Shown: positions 1-8,473 of the stretch, piece by piece
Layout of the letters: every line of letters begins with the position of its first letter
Position numbering within the stretch: the first letter of the stretch is position 1
Assembly (NCBI GenBank): GCA_019918135.1
Contig: WBZZ01001250.1
Location: 122,501 to 157,500, forward strand
From: Paulinella micropora
Lineage: Eukaryota; Cercozoa; Imbricatea; Euglyphida; Paulinellidae
Length of the DNA: 35,000 nucleotides
Reading direction: 5' to 3'
Notes under the pieces: generated by a model
What the model saw: the letters and a program-made list of their open reading frames with translations, nothing else
Told to the model about the DNA's origin: nothing
Database searches by the model: none
Translations under genes and position numbers: made by a program

Positions 1-7
1 TTGTTAA

Positions 8-118
8 TCTCTAGAAGAATGAATGCTGTAGTAGCTTTAATATCTAAGTAAGGTTGTCGGGACGATATTGGATCAATGCTATGTTCGCAATTGATCAGGT
101 CCACAATACTTCTAGAGA
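8..118. repeat. 10-bp inverted repeat around the 3' end of element A
   Basis: TCTCTAGAAG at 8-17 is the exact reverse complement of CTTCTAGAGA at 109-118. Inside it, GATCAA at about 71 and TTGATC at about 91 form a second, shorter inverted pair. The structure lies just beyond the last pol stop at 131 on the minus strand, where a 3' untranslated region or LTR edge would be. It could fold as a nested stem or be chance in AT-rich DNA. Confidence 0.4.
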
Positions 119-130
119 AAAAAATACTTA

Positions 131-970
131 CTATAGACGCCGTTTACGCGCGCGGACTCCTTTACCTGGTGGAGGACCTCCAACCAAAGTTAAGTCTAAG
201 GTAGACTGTTCGAGGACGTCCCAAATTTTGTGAGGGATTGCGCCTTGTGCCAAGTCAAAAGGAATGTCTAGCACCCCTCGTGGTAGTGCTTGTATGGTCC
301 ACGCGGTATGATCTTTATCTGTAGGAGATATGGTATCATCCCATGTCTCAAGTTTCTTGGCGTCTTTATATACTGGAAGGTATTATCTTACTTTAGGATC
401 TTCCACTGGATCCAGACTCCTCCAGAAATGTAAGACTGGTTGTATTATTTGTGCCGCAGTCGAAATTCGATTCGATCGCGTATGGCGTTTGTGAGGTACT
501 GCCATGACTCTCATGAGATATAAATCTGAGAGCGTGTCATCGGCTACGTGTTGGGCCGCAGGCCTCACCAAGTAAAAAGCGTCTTTGGCCCATGAAATAT
601 GTCCAATCGCATCTCCTTCTTTCCAACTAGGGTGAACGAGAGTGTCATTGCCCGCGCGAGGGTCTTGATCTCCGTCATCGCTCCCCTCTTGATGGACTCC
701 TTGCGAACGTGCCGTCCTTATCGCCTTTCTCGGTCGGTCGTAGATAAGGTCATTTTGCGCTCTCCTTATTTGCGCCTCCGTGAACTTTCCTTCCGGCACG
801 TTCGACTCCACCCTTTTGCGGGTCTGAGTCCCCGCCGCGCTTTTGCGGTCGGTGGCCCGCTTGTTCTCCAGCTCAGCCTCCTCCTTCTCCGCAATTGGTG
901 CCCTGTAGACATCCCGTTCCGAGATATCCTCCTTACGGATTGGTGGGACCTCTTTAAAGTCTGCCTCCAT
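131..970 (-). pseudogene. Element A Pol: C-terminal domain downstream of integrase
   Basis: This frame continues Pol after a frameshift near 1005. A charged linker is followed from about 622 by a domain also present in element B at 31245-31729. Shared features include a hydrophobic strand followed by RP, a (Y/L)-P-V-Y-(K/R)-D box, a PFDL box followed by G-x-I-P, and a G-x-P-P-P-G-K motif before a basic tail ending in RKRRL (A) or RRKLA (B). An in-frame TAA at 383-385 interrupts it; the same frame continues with YLPVYKD and stops at 131-133. In B the stop position aligns with Thr, so TAA looks like damage. Function unknown; the position is that of the chromodomain in chromoviruses, but I cannot see a chromodomain signature. 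Confidence 0.7.
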
Positions 971-3675
971 CCGTTTGAGTGCTTGATCAACGGACTCATC
1001 TTCAAGTAGGAAGGGATCATGCTAATCAGCCTTCGTACATTGACTATTTGAACTTTCCCTCTGCCCCTGATTTTATAATTCAAAGGCCCCATCTGTTCCA
1101 TGATCTGGTATGGTCCTTTCCAGTGGATGAACAGCTTCGAGCTGACTCCCTGAGGAACCTCAGGATGGTACAGTAGTACAATATCCCCGATCTGAAATCT
1201 GACTTGATCCAGGTGTGCCTGCCTGACACCTTCAGCATCAGTCTTCCTGCGCTCCGCCTCCCTATGCGCCTGTACTATTTGCTCCGCCTCCATCTTCGCC
1301 CGAAGTCTCATCCCAAACAGCTCGTCCTGATCTGCCCATGAATCTTTTGGGTGCAACAGTGAGGCTGGGATGGCGGGCTCACGCCCATATACCAATTGGT
1401 ATGGCGAGACGGAATCTTTTGAACCACCTAACGCTGTAGAGGGTAGGCAATTCATAGCAAAGGCAAACGAGGATGCTGCCTCCACCCATGCCTTTTGGTT
1501 CTCCTTGTTCATACAATACATCTTCAGCGCTGCCTTGAGGGGTCTATGCACCCGCTCTATCTTGCCGTTCGCTCTGGGGTTATAGGCAGTGACATATTGC
1601 AATTTCATGCCGTAATATGCAGATAGCTTGTCGATGACTTCATTATTAAAGTCAGAGCCTCGATCTGAGCATATTTTTTTCGGCACCCCAATCTGTGAGA
1701 TGATCCTGTCAATCAATGCCTTGGCTGTTGTTTCGCCCGTAACGTCTTTGACTGGGACCACCCATACATAGTTGGTGGCTCTGTCTATGGCCGTTAGAAG
1801 GTATCTGTAACCTTCCGTCGTGACCGGGAAAGGTCCTACATGATCAGTGTGTAAGAACTCGAACATTCCTAAGTGTAAAGGAAAAGTCCCGATCAGGCCA
1901 AAATTCGCCTTCAATGGTGTTTTGGATGTCTTGCATGGGATGCATGCATTGACCTGTTCATCAATATTCTCCTTCGTCTTCTTCCACCAGAATCGTCTCG
2001 AAATGAACATATGCGTTCTTTGTCGGCCCGGGTGCGCCAGTAGTGGGCAGTTATGAGCAGCGACAAAAATGATGTGTCTGAGTTTCTCAGGAACCCAGAG
2101 AGTCCATTTGTCTGGTTGTGATGCATAGCGCCCGTGTTGGCCTTTGTACCACAAGAGACCGTCTCTCCACCCCATCTCCTTCTGTTGCTCCTTAATCTTC
2201 TTCGTCATTTTCAGCTCGTTCGGGTTCTTGTATAGCTGTATTAGCTCTTTGAACTCCGGATCGAGAGCCTGTTGCTGTCTCCATGCAGTGGGTGAGGCTA
2301 TGTGGATAGTCCCATCCTCTAGCTGCACTCCTATCCTCTCAGGGTTTTCGTCTAACTCCTCCTTGTTCTCCTGCGGGGGTTCCGCATATGCTTCTTGCTT
2401 AATCTCTTCATGTTTTATCTCCGCCTTCATATTCTCATATGCTTCATAGAACCACTCAGCATCCTCGAGGACATGTGCTGTACAACATATCCCATGATCC
2501 GGACCTTGCGGGCTATGACGTAGACCCGATCGGTTATATCGGACCCCTCTCGCCATCTGCATCGACTCGATATGATTCACTTCGTATGTGCAGTCTGGGG
2601 ATAGATCCTCCATTTCTGCTGATGATACGAGAGCTGCCACTTTTGAGTGAAACTCTTGCCGGATAGATGGACCATTGTAAAATTGAAACATGACAAGAAC
2701 GCCAGTCTGTTCATGATTAATCAGCCATAGTAAATTCTGGTGATCAGTCCTTACTATAAACTGAGGTCCACCCCATAAATACTCTCTCAACCGTTTGAGG
2801 GCCCAGACCACCGCCAGTGCCTCTCTCTGTCTCGTACAATAGTTTCGCTCCGCCGAGCACAACTTTCTACTTATAAACATGATCGGGCGCAACTTTTTCT
2901 CCTCATCTTCCTGTTGTAAGACTGCGCCGATCGCGAACTTTGATGCGTCTGTGTCGACTACGAATTGCTTCGAAAATTCGGGCATCATCAGCACGAGTCC
3001 GCCATCCTTCGGATCTTTATAGATGAGATCTTTGAGCGTGTTGTACGCTTCTAAGGCTTCATCATCCCACTTCTCAAAATCACCGAAGTCGATCATTCTC
3101 TCCAACTTAGCCCGAGTTGCACCCCAATTGGGTATGAACTGGCTGTAATATTGCGCCATCGCAAGAAATGAGTGCAGCTCTGTGCGATTCTTCGGCCTCT
3201 GCCGGCTCATGATCTCCTCCCTCTTCTCTTTCGATATCGAGACTCTATTGTAAGAGATTTCGTACCCCAAATATGTCACGCTTGTCTTTGCGAGTTGACA
3301 TTTCTTCAAATTACATTTCAGGCCAAATAGTTTGACACGGGTGAAAATATCTGTTAGATGGTCGATGTGCTCTTCCATCGTATTGGAGTACACGATAATG
3401 TTATCGATGTAACAAAATGCGTACTCTCCCGCCTTCTGTCCTCTTCTCCTCATGAAACCTCCCTCTGTCTGGTCATTATATTTGCTACTCAGCATGCTTT
3501 GCATCGCTTTCTGAAAGAGTCCCGGGGCCTGTTTGAGTCCCATCGGAAGTACTTTCCACTGATATATCTCCATTCCTACTACAAATGCAGTCAGCCATCT
3601 GGACTTTTCACCCAGTGGAATTGGCCAGAAGCCATTCTTCAGATCAATGACTAAGTATAGCTTGGCGTTCCGCAA
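766..3675 (-). CDS. pol: Element A Pol: reverse transcriptase (C-terminal part), RNase H and integrase
   Basis: One open frame of 969 residues. Residues 1-150 are the RT palm, with DLKNGFW, LPMGLKQAP and the box YIDN at 89-92 where YIDD is expected; the second catalytic Asp is therefore Asn. RNase H has D243 (TDASK), E285 (REAL) and D311 (RTDHQNL). Integrase has the HHCC finger H541, H548, C578 and C581, the catalytic triad D611, D671 and E707, and a GPY motif at 854-856. Residues about 330-400 look out of frame compared with element B. After about residue 890 (near 1005) the frame is lost and the true continuation moves to another frame. The upstream RT residues lie in a broken stretch at 3676-3875. 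Reverse transcription would be blocked or weak with YIDN. Confidence 0.9.
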   Translation of the reverse strand: MRNAKLYLVIDLKNGFWPIPLGEKSRWLTAFVVGMEIYQWKVLPMGLKQAPGLFQKAMQSMLSSKYNDQTEGGFMRRRGQKAGEYAFCYIDNIIVYSNTMEEHIDHLTDIFTRVKLFGLKCNLKKCQLAKTSVTYLGYEISYNRVSISKEKREEIMSRQRPKNRTELHSFLAMAQYYSQFIPNWGATRAKLERMIDFGDFEKWDDEALEAYNTLKDLIYKDPKDGGLVLMMPEFSKQFVVDTDASKFAIGAVLQQEDEEKKLRPIMFISRKLCSAERNYCTRQREALAVVWALKRLREYLWGGPQFIVRTDHQNLLWLINHEQTGVLVMFQFYNGPSIRQEFHSKVAALVSSAEMEDLSPDCTYEVNHIESMQMARGVRYNRSGLRHSPQGPDHGICCTAHVLEDAEWFYEAYENMKAEIKHEEIKQEAYAEPPQENKEELDENPERIGVQLEDGTIHIASPTAWRQQQALDPEFKELIQLYKNPNELKMTKKIKEQQKEMGWRDGLLWYKGQHGRYASQPDKWTLWVPEKLRHIIFVAAHNCPLLAHPGRQRTHMFISRRFWWKKTKENIDEQVNACIPCKTSKTPLKANFGLIGTFPLHLGMFEFLHTDHVGPFPVTTEGYRYLLTAIDRATNYVWVVPVKDVTGETTAKALIDRIISQIGVPKKICSDRGSDFNNEVIDKLSAYYGMKLQYVTAYNPRANGKIERVHRPLKAALKMYCMNKENQKAWVEAASSFAFAMNCLPSTALGGSKDSVSPYQLVYGREPAIPASLLHPKDSWADQDELFGMRLRAKMEAEQIVQAHREAERRKTDAEGVRQAHLDQVRFQIGDIVLLYHPEVPQGVSSKLFIHWKGPYQIMEQMGPLNYKIRGRGKVQIVNVRRLISMIPSYLKMSPLIKHSNGWRQTLKRSHQSVRRISRNGMSTGHQLRRRRRLSWRTSGPPTAKARRGLRPAKGWSRTCRKESSRRRK

Positions 3676-3875
3676 TACTCACCTTCCTTCTTCAAGAGTA
3701 GGTAATGGGTTTCGTTCCTCCTCTAAAATTTTATTGACGCGGGCATAGTTAACCGTTCAGCGCCATTCTCCTCCCGGTTTAGGCACCAGTCTCGGTTGGG
3801 AAACTATTGGAGATGTCGATCTCTCAATGAATCCTCATCGAGTAACTGCCGTGCTTGTTCTTCTGCGATCTTTGC
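3676..3875 (-). pseudogene. Element A RT N-terminal segment, broken by stops and a frameshift
   Basis: Reading downstream from the 3876 stop, the minus strand encodes recognisable RT start motifs across two frames: an EEQARQLL segment, then SPIVSQPRLVPKPGG, then TVNYARVNKIL and NPLPTLEEG. They line up with element B's RT (SPVRLAPKPDG, INYTRLNKII, APIPRMRDG). TAA at 3876-3878, a one-base frameshift soon after, and two in-frame TGA codons (before TVNY and before the VLRNAK residues) prevent a continuous product. In B the two TGA positions align with Phe and Asn, which suggests ordinary mutation rather than recoding. Confidence 0.75.
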
Positions 3876-4876
3876 TTAATGTATACTCAGATTTGCCCGT
3901 CGTGGCGCCGGGAAAGGCTCAGCACTTGGTATTTTACAAATAACCGCGGTGAAGTCTTCCGGCTTGACACCTCCCGCTTGAGGGGGGTCAAAAATCATTT
4001 TGTTCGCCTTCAATCTCTCTTTCAAAACCTCTTTCTCCTTCTCCGTACCTGCTCCTCCTGCCAATTTCTCGTCTATCGCAGCCTTAAACTCCTCCTCTGA
4101 CATTCTCTTGTGATGCTTGAGGGGTGCTCTGTCCTCCTCCAAGCCCAACTCTTCTTCTGATATATCATCCATTCCCGTTTTTTCATATGTGGCAGTGTCT
4201 GGTTCGTCGTCCTCCGCCAGACCTACCAACATATCTATTAATCTCGCATATTGCAACGGAGCTTTTCGGGTGTAGAAACCATCGAAGCATGCGAATGCTT
4301 GAGGAATCAATTTCAACTTGTCCTGGTCTCTGAGCTTCCGCTTGTATGCACTGCTCTGCTCACGAGTCCCGAGACGACAAGCCACCACTAAGTGTTGCTT
4401 CCGTGAGGGCACCGGTATCGGATGATCAATAAGCCGGTCCCGTATCTCCTGCGCCTACATCGCCTTCTGATTGTACGGGAGTATGACCGTATATGGTTTA
4501 TTATTTTCAAAAAGAGTGCGCAGGCACTTTTCACTTCTGTCAGTGAGCGCGGCCACGTAGGCTCGTCACCCCAGAATTCGTTAATAAAGCTTTTAATATC
4601 TTCTGCCGGGATATCAGGGAGTCGTCCCCTTCTCCTCGGTATAAACTCATGTCTGTCCTTCTCTTCCACCTTTACGTGAAAGCAATACCCGTTGGTAATA
4701 TATACATCGGCCCCTGCTCCTTCTTCAAATCTCGCCAACGATGGGCACCTTTTTCCCATGCATATAATCTCCTCTTTCCTCTTTTCAATGAGATCGTCTC
4801 GACTTTTTATCTCATTGTGTAGAGACTGTAGCCGTATAGATCTCCGCCTCTCTCTTGTCTGACAGGTTTGAACCAT
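3876..4876 (-). pseudogene. Element A Pol: linker domain between protease and RT
   Basis: Two overlapping frames (4388-4876 and 3876-4412) encode a charged region of unknown fold. Its landmark is an ILP motif followed about 20 residues later by HPIPVPSR, matching element B's ILP and DPIPIPSR at 27240-27350. After that, both copies share an (F/C)RLG(S/T)R box, and A continues with an acidic, Glu-rich stretch. The ILP-to-PIP part lies in the 3876-4412 frame extended upstream, interrupted by a TAG that aligns with Trp in B. No known domain is recognised. The spacing between retropepsin and RT is unusually long for Ty3/gypsy Pol, and its conservation in both elements suggests it is a real domain. 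Confidence 0.6.
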
Positions 4877-4878
4877 CT

Positions 4879-5157
4879 TTAGACACCGCGTCCGTTGGCA
4901 TATGCCTCATATGCGTGTGTAATGGCCACCTGTTTCCCTTCCGATGCTACCCCTAGGTGTAGGGCCTCGTATGAGTCAATAGCATGGAGAGAGTCGACAG
5001 TATATTCTTCTCCTGGCTCTACGCCGTATATGACTCTTTTGGCGGCGCAATCAATCACTGCGTTCATTGTCGCCAGTTGGTCGTACGACAAAAGAACAGA
5101 TCCGTGGTATTCGGGGACAACGTACAAGTCCACTCGATATACTCGTCCGGATTTCAT
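4879..5157 (-). pseudogene. Element A protease, C-terminal half
   Basis: This frame encodes a hydrophobic segment, VDLYVVPEYHGSVLL, that aligns residue by residue with element B's HVLVVPDFPGTIVLG, the second half of a retropepsin fold. It overlaps the stop of the upstream frame as ATGA at 5157-5154. The alignment with B needs no residue gap across this junction, so a single A lost from the A-run would explain the frame change. An ATGA coupling signal is possible but less likely. Confidence 0.65.
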
Positions 5158-5852
5158 TTAAAATTTAAAGTGATGATGCCCGTTATATCCGTCCGACTAC
5201 TAACTCCTTTCAAGGTGCCAGATGATTTTTTCATATTAGTTTCTAACCACGCATGGTGTTTCGTAGTAAATTTCTGGCCGACAATATTAATATTCGCCAT
5301 AGTATCATTACCAACGTTTATAAAGGTATTTAATGTTTCACAAAAAAGGTTCGTATAGCATAAAGCGTCTGGCCGGTGACTTCTTAAGGCCAATGCAAGG
5401 AGCTTGTGTTCTAAAATCTGCATCGTTTTCTCGAGGTTCGCCTCCTCCCTTTCCGCCGTTTTTGTAATGTCTTTTTGGGTATTGTTCACAGGCGAAGGAT
5501 GATTGTCCTTGCTTTCTCTGTTTGAGACCGTGAGGAGAGGTTGATGTCCTCCATCCTCCTTGTCTATTGTCTGTCTCGGCAAGTTGATAAGATTGATTGC
5601 CGGTTCTATTCTTACTTTCTTCTGCTGTGGCTGCGACAGGCCCGCCTGCTTTCTCTTTGCCAGCGCTTTACTCGCCTGCCTATTAGCAGCATGCACTGTT
5701 TGTTGTTGTGATGGGTGTACTGGTATTGTACTACCTTTGAGTTGGTCTGTGGCCTGCTGTGGGCTCTTAGACTCACTGGTACCCTTGGTTGGGACCTGCA
5801 CAACGGTGTATCGTGCAATGTTTGTTGTTCTGTTTTCTCCCTCCTTCTCTAG
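5154..5852 (-). pseudogene. Element A protease N-terminal half with preceding linker; active site lost
   Basis: The frame opens directly after the gag-frame UGA at 5853-5855. It encodes a Gln/Ser/Lys-rich linker of about 130 residues and then FINVGNDTMANI. In element B the same site reads HLDTGNDSMAQI, a retropepsin D-T-G active site. In A the triad is N-V-G, so the catalytic Asp is missing and no proteolysis is expected. The frame ends in TGA at 5154-5156, one base out of phase with the second half of the protease. The same-frame relation to the gag tail supports a gag-pro fusion by readthrough in the intact ancestor. Confidence 0.75.
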
Positions 5853-5858
5853 TCATTG
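5847..5858 (-). promoter_or_regulatory. Candidate stop-codon readthrough site at gag/pro junction (UGA CUA G)
   Basis: On the minus strand the gag tail reads CAA TGA CTA GAG, and the same frame then stays open through the protease. UGA followed by CUA is an established leaky stop context in some viral and animal genes. The gag-pro position is where such elements need a recoding event. Because the copy carries other nonsense mutations, the stop could instead be damage. Confidence 0.4.
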
Positions 5859-6107
5859 TACTACCTCAAATCTATTACCTGAGTCGGCATCAGTGTCGGT
5901 AGTGGTTGCGCCTGATGTCGCATAGGCCTGTGGTGCTGAGGAACTCGAGCTTGAGCTCGAGCCGTCTGCCCAGCCCCCATCTCTGTGATTCGGGCGTTCC
6001 TCGCTGCCGTATCCACCTCGGCCAACCCATCTTCCTCCTCTACCTTGAAATTTACCCCTTCCTCCTCCTCTTCTCACAAATCCTGTCTCCCCCCGCGAGT
6101 GTATGTG
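5853..6107 (-). CDS. Element A Gag C-terminal tail (RGG boxes and Ser-run)
   Basis: The frame continues the arginine-glycine-rich end of Gag after a shift near 6080. It contains repeated RGG/GRGG units, then a run of eight Ser, then an Ala/Thr/Asp-rich end and the TGA at 5855-5853. RGG tails commonly bind RNA, consistent with packaging of the element's transcript. It is in the same frame as the protease segment downstream. Confidence 0.6.
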   Translation of the reverse strand, partial: HIHSRGETGFVRRGGGRGKFQGRGGRWVGRGGYGSEERPNHRDGGWADGSSSSSSSSAPQAYATSGATTTDTDADSGNRFEVVQ

Positions 6108-7390
6108 CCTCGTGCGAAAGGGGCTCCTCCTCCTCGATTGATTCCTCTCCCTCCTCCTCTTCCTCGTGTTCCACCTCTTCCTCTACTTGCGGCTTCTATG
6201 GCTGCCGTCTTCTGATCATCTCTAGCGAAAAGAGAATCGATCGCGTCAGCTAGTTCGTGGTCATGGTCCGCGACATCCTGTAATTTCCACCTCTGATCAT
6301 TGCGCAGTCGGCGCAGAACGGCGACGGTGTTGGTTTCGTCCGACCGTACGTTCTTGAGGAGTGTGTTTCGGATGCGGGTGCCCTCGACATCGTGGTTGTA
6401 CGGGCATTTCTTATTTGTGTGTTTGAAGCATTGTGCCCGTGCCCACCAACGAATACAAGGTGTGTTAGCTTCACGACTGTTCTCTCTTGCTCGCTTTCCT
6501 AGAGATCGTTGCGTATGTGCGGCTTGCGGTTGAGCAGAAGCCGATGCAGAACCGATCAAGGATGCTGTCTGGCTGTCGAGCCTCTGACAAGCGGTCATTA
6601 CTTCGGTCCACAACATTTTCGGGCTCACGGCCTTAGTCGTGGCCTCAAAGACGCTCATCTCCAAAAAGTTCAAGTGCTTTACCTTGTCGAAGGTTTTGCA
6701 GTCTTGCATGAGCAGTGTGAGCTTATTTTTGTTGTAGACGTACAAAGCACTGAGGAAATATAGGAGTATGGCTTTGTGGTTATAAAAGAGAGTGTACTGG
6801 GTGCCCACATTTGTTAAGACAGATGCAAGCTGAGTGACAGACTGCAACTGCTCCGATACTAAGTCGAAAATTTCAAACCCAATCAATGTGCCCGTGCACA
6901 AGTGTTGGTATCCACTTGCCTTAAAGTATCGAATGAGGGCAGCAATGGCCAGAGTACAACTCATCTCTGCATGTCCACCTTTCCTTGCTAGCTCCTCCTC
7001 TCCTCTGTACTTCTTGTAAGTTATACGATCAAAACCAGCTCCAAGGAGGGATCGATCACAGAGATGTTCTAGGACTTCATACTCCTGCTCCACCTCACAC
7101 TGGTTTTGCTGGAAGCATCTGTCCATCTCATTGAACTTAGTCATGAGGGTCTGTGTCAGCCTCATTGGCAGTGATAGCATAGAGCTTAAGGCCCCCTCCA
7201 CAATTTTGATTTTAGCTAGGACTGCCTGCAGCGCCTGCCTTTTCTTCTGGGAGTCAGTCAAGTTAATTACTGTTCCTCCCCCTTGGGGTCCTCCTCCTGT
7301 GGGTCCTCCTCCTGCTTTCTTGGGAGCTGGGTTAGATGTGGTAGGTGGAGCCGTTGGCTGTGGAGCCACCCGTGCTACTGCCATTGCCAC
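6074..7390 (-). CDS. gag: Element A Gag: capsid region, CCCH zinc finger and RGG boxes
   Basis: An open frame of 438 residues. Residues 1-40 are Pro/Gly-rich. Residues 45-260 form a helical capsid-like region; a segment around 140-230 (RYFKASG followed by a long hydrophobic stretch) resembles element B's QFVKGAN segment at about 23820. Residues 312-333 form a C-x8-C-x7-C-x3-H array (C312, C321, C329, H333), close to a CCCH RNA-binding finger and unlike the CCHC knuckle usual in Ty3/gypsy Gag. The end is rich in RGRGG repeats. It overlaps the upstream gag frame at 7332-7390 and the RGG tail frame at 6074-6107, so Gag is probably one protein split by frameshifts. The first Met may not be the true start. 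Confidence 0.75.
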   Translation of the reverse strand: MAMAVARVAPQPTAPPTTSNPAPKKAGGGPTGGGPQGGGTVINLTDSQKKRQALQAVLAKIKIVEGALSSMLSLPMRLTQTLMTKFNEMDRCFQQNQCEVEQEYEVLEHLCDRSLLGAGFDRITYKKYRGEEELARKGGHAEMSCTLAIAALIRYFKASGYQHLCTGTLIGFEIFDLVSEQLQSVTQLASVLTNVGTQYTLFYNHKAILLYFLSALYVYNKNKLTLLMQDCKTFDKVKHLNFLEMSVFEATTKAVSPKMLWTEVMTACQRLDSQTASLIGSASASAQPQAAHTQRSLGKRARENSREANTPCIRWWARAQCFKHTNKKCPYNHDVEGTRIRNTLLKNVRSDETNTVAVLRRLRNDQRWKLQDVADHDHELADAIDSLFARDDQKTAAIEAASRGRGGTRGRGGGRGINRGGGAPFARGTYTRGGRQDL

Positions 7391-8473
7391 AGCTATCTTC
7401 TCCTTCTGCTTCTTTCTCCTCTTTCTGTCTCGTCTCTTCTTCTTTCACCTGTCGTGCTAGATGAGTCACGAACTGTGCAAGCCCTGTGGCACTAGAAAGG
7501 AAGTGTGCCTTTTCTCTCATGGAAGACTTATCAGCTCTGTTATTATTTGGGATTGTTGTGAAAGGGCCTTTAATGAGAGTGTGATTCGTCGTGTGGGCCC
7601 ATTGTTTCCATGTTGGTTTTTGCTCCTTCCCCTCAAAGAGGCCCTTATGGAGTTGTGTGAGGCGTTCAAGCACCTGACAAGACTGGTCAACCTCCTCGTA
7701 AACAGGATGTTGCCTTGTGTTGTCTTTCAGGGCTTTGTACACTTCGTTGTAAGCCCGTGTGAAGGCAGTTACAAAAGCCTCAAGGGCAAACTCAATGCCA
7801 CTTTGGTTTCTACCTTTGAACTTTCTTTCTAGATTCTTGATATCAGTGGGGACACCACAGACAGACAGCCATGCTGCAGTTGTGCGTTTATTTTTCCACT
7901 GTATGTTTGTGCGTTCATGAAATTCCGCAACGAGCACAGCAGCGTAGTGTGTTGCAGATATGTCGTATATGTCGCACAGTGTAAGAGTGTCGCCATGCTT
8001 GATATCCTGCAATGGCACTCTTTCGTGCTCAAACCTCACTTTGTTGAAGAGAGGCTTCGCAAGGCCGGGGATTTCGGTCAGGAGGTTGCTTTGACCTTGT
8101 CCTGGTCTATTCCTTTTCTCGTAAGGAGTGTAGATGTGTGTTTTATAATAGGTTGGGTAGTTAAGGAAGAAGGATTCTTCATCATCATATGTAGCCAACT
8201 GTTCCCATGTATTAGGGATATTCTGGCCAACATCCTCCATCTCTCTCTCTGCCTCTGTCAGTGGAGAGCCTCCAGTCTGACCTGCACTCGCTTCTTGTGC
8301 ATTACCCCCCCCCCCCCCCTGTCGACTCTACATCGGCTGTATACGTATACTCCTCTCTCCTCTCCATCTCTATCCCCCCTCTCTTCTGAGTACTGAGTCT
8401 CCTGCTCCTCTCCTCCCTCACTAGGACCATAATCAGTTGGTGTCACACCAGCCTGCTCATTCTTGTCTTCCAT
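7332..8473 (-). pseudogene. gag: Element A Gag N-terminal region, split at a 15-C run
   Basis: Two frames, 8473-8258 and 8240-7332, make up the start of Gag. The first begins with MEDKNEQAG and is acidic. The second begins MEDVGQNIPN and encodes about 300 residues of mixed helices, ending in a Glu-rich then Gly/Ser/Thr-rich stretch that runs into the main gag frame. The breakpoint lies by a homopolymer of 15 C at 8305-8319, where a length error or slippage would change the frame. Element B's first gag Met (22370, MSEDADGNDTP) has a similar acidic, Thr/Gly-rich start. No domain is recognised in this part. Confidence 0.6.

Noticed and set aside
368..390. A 19-nt intron GTAAGA...CCAG over the TAA at 383
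   Set aside because: Removing it breaks the conserved PVYKD frame, while the unspliced sequence reads through in frame.
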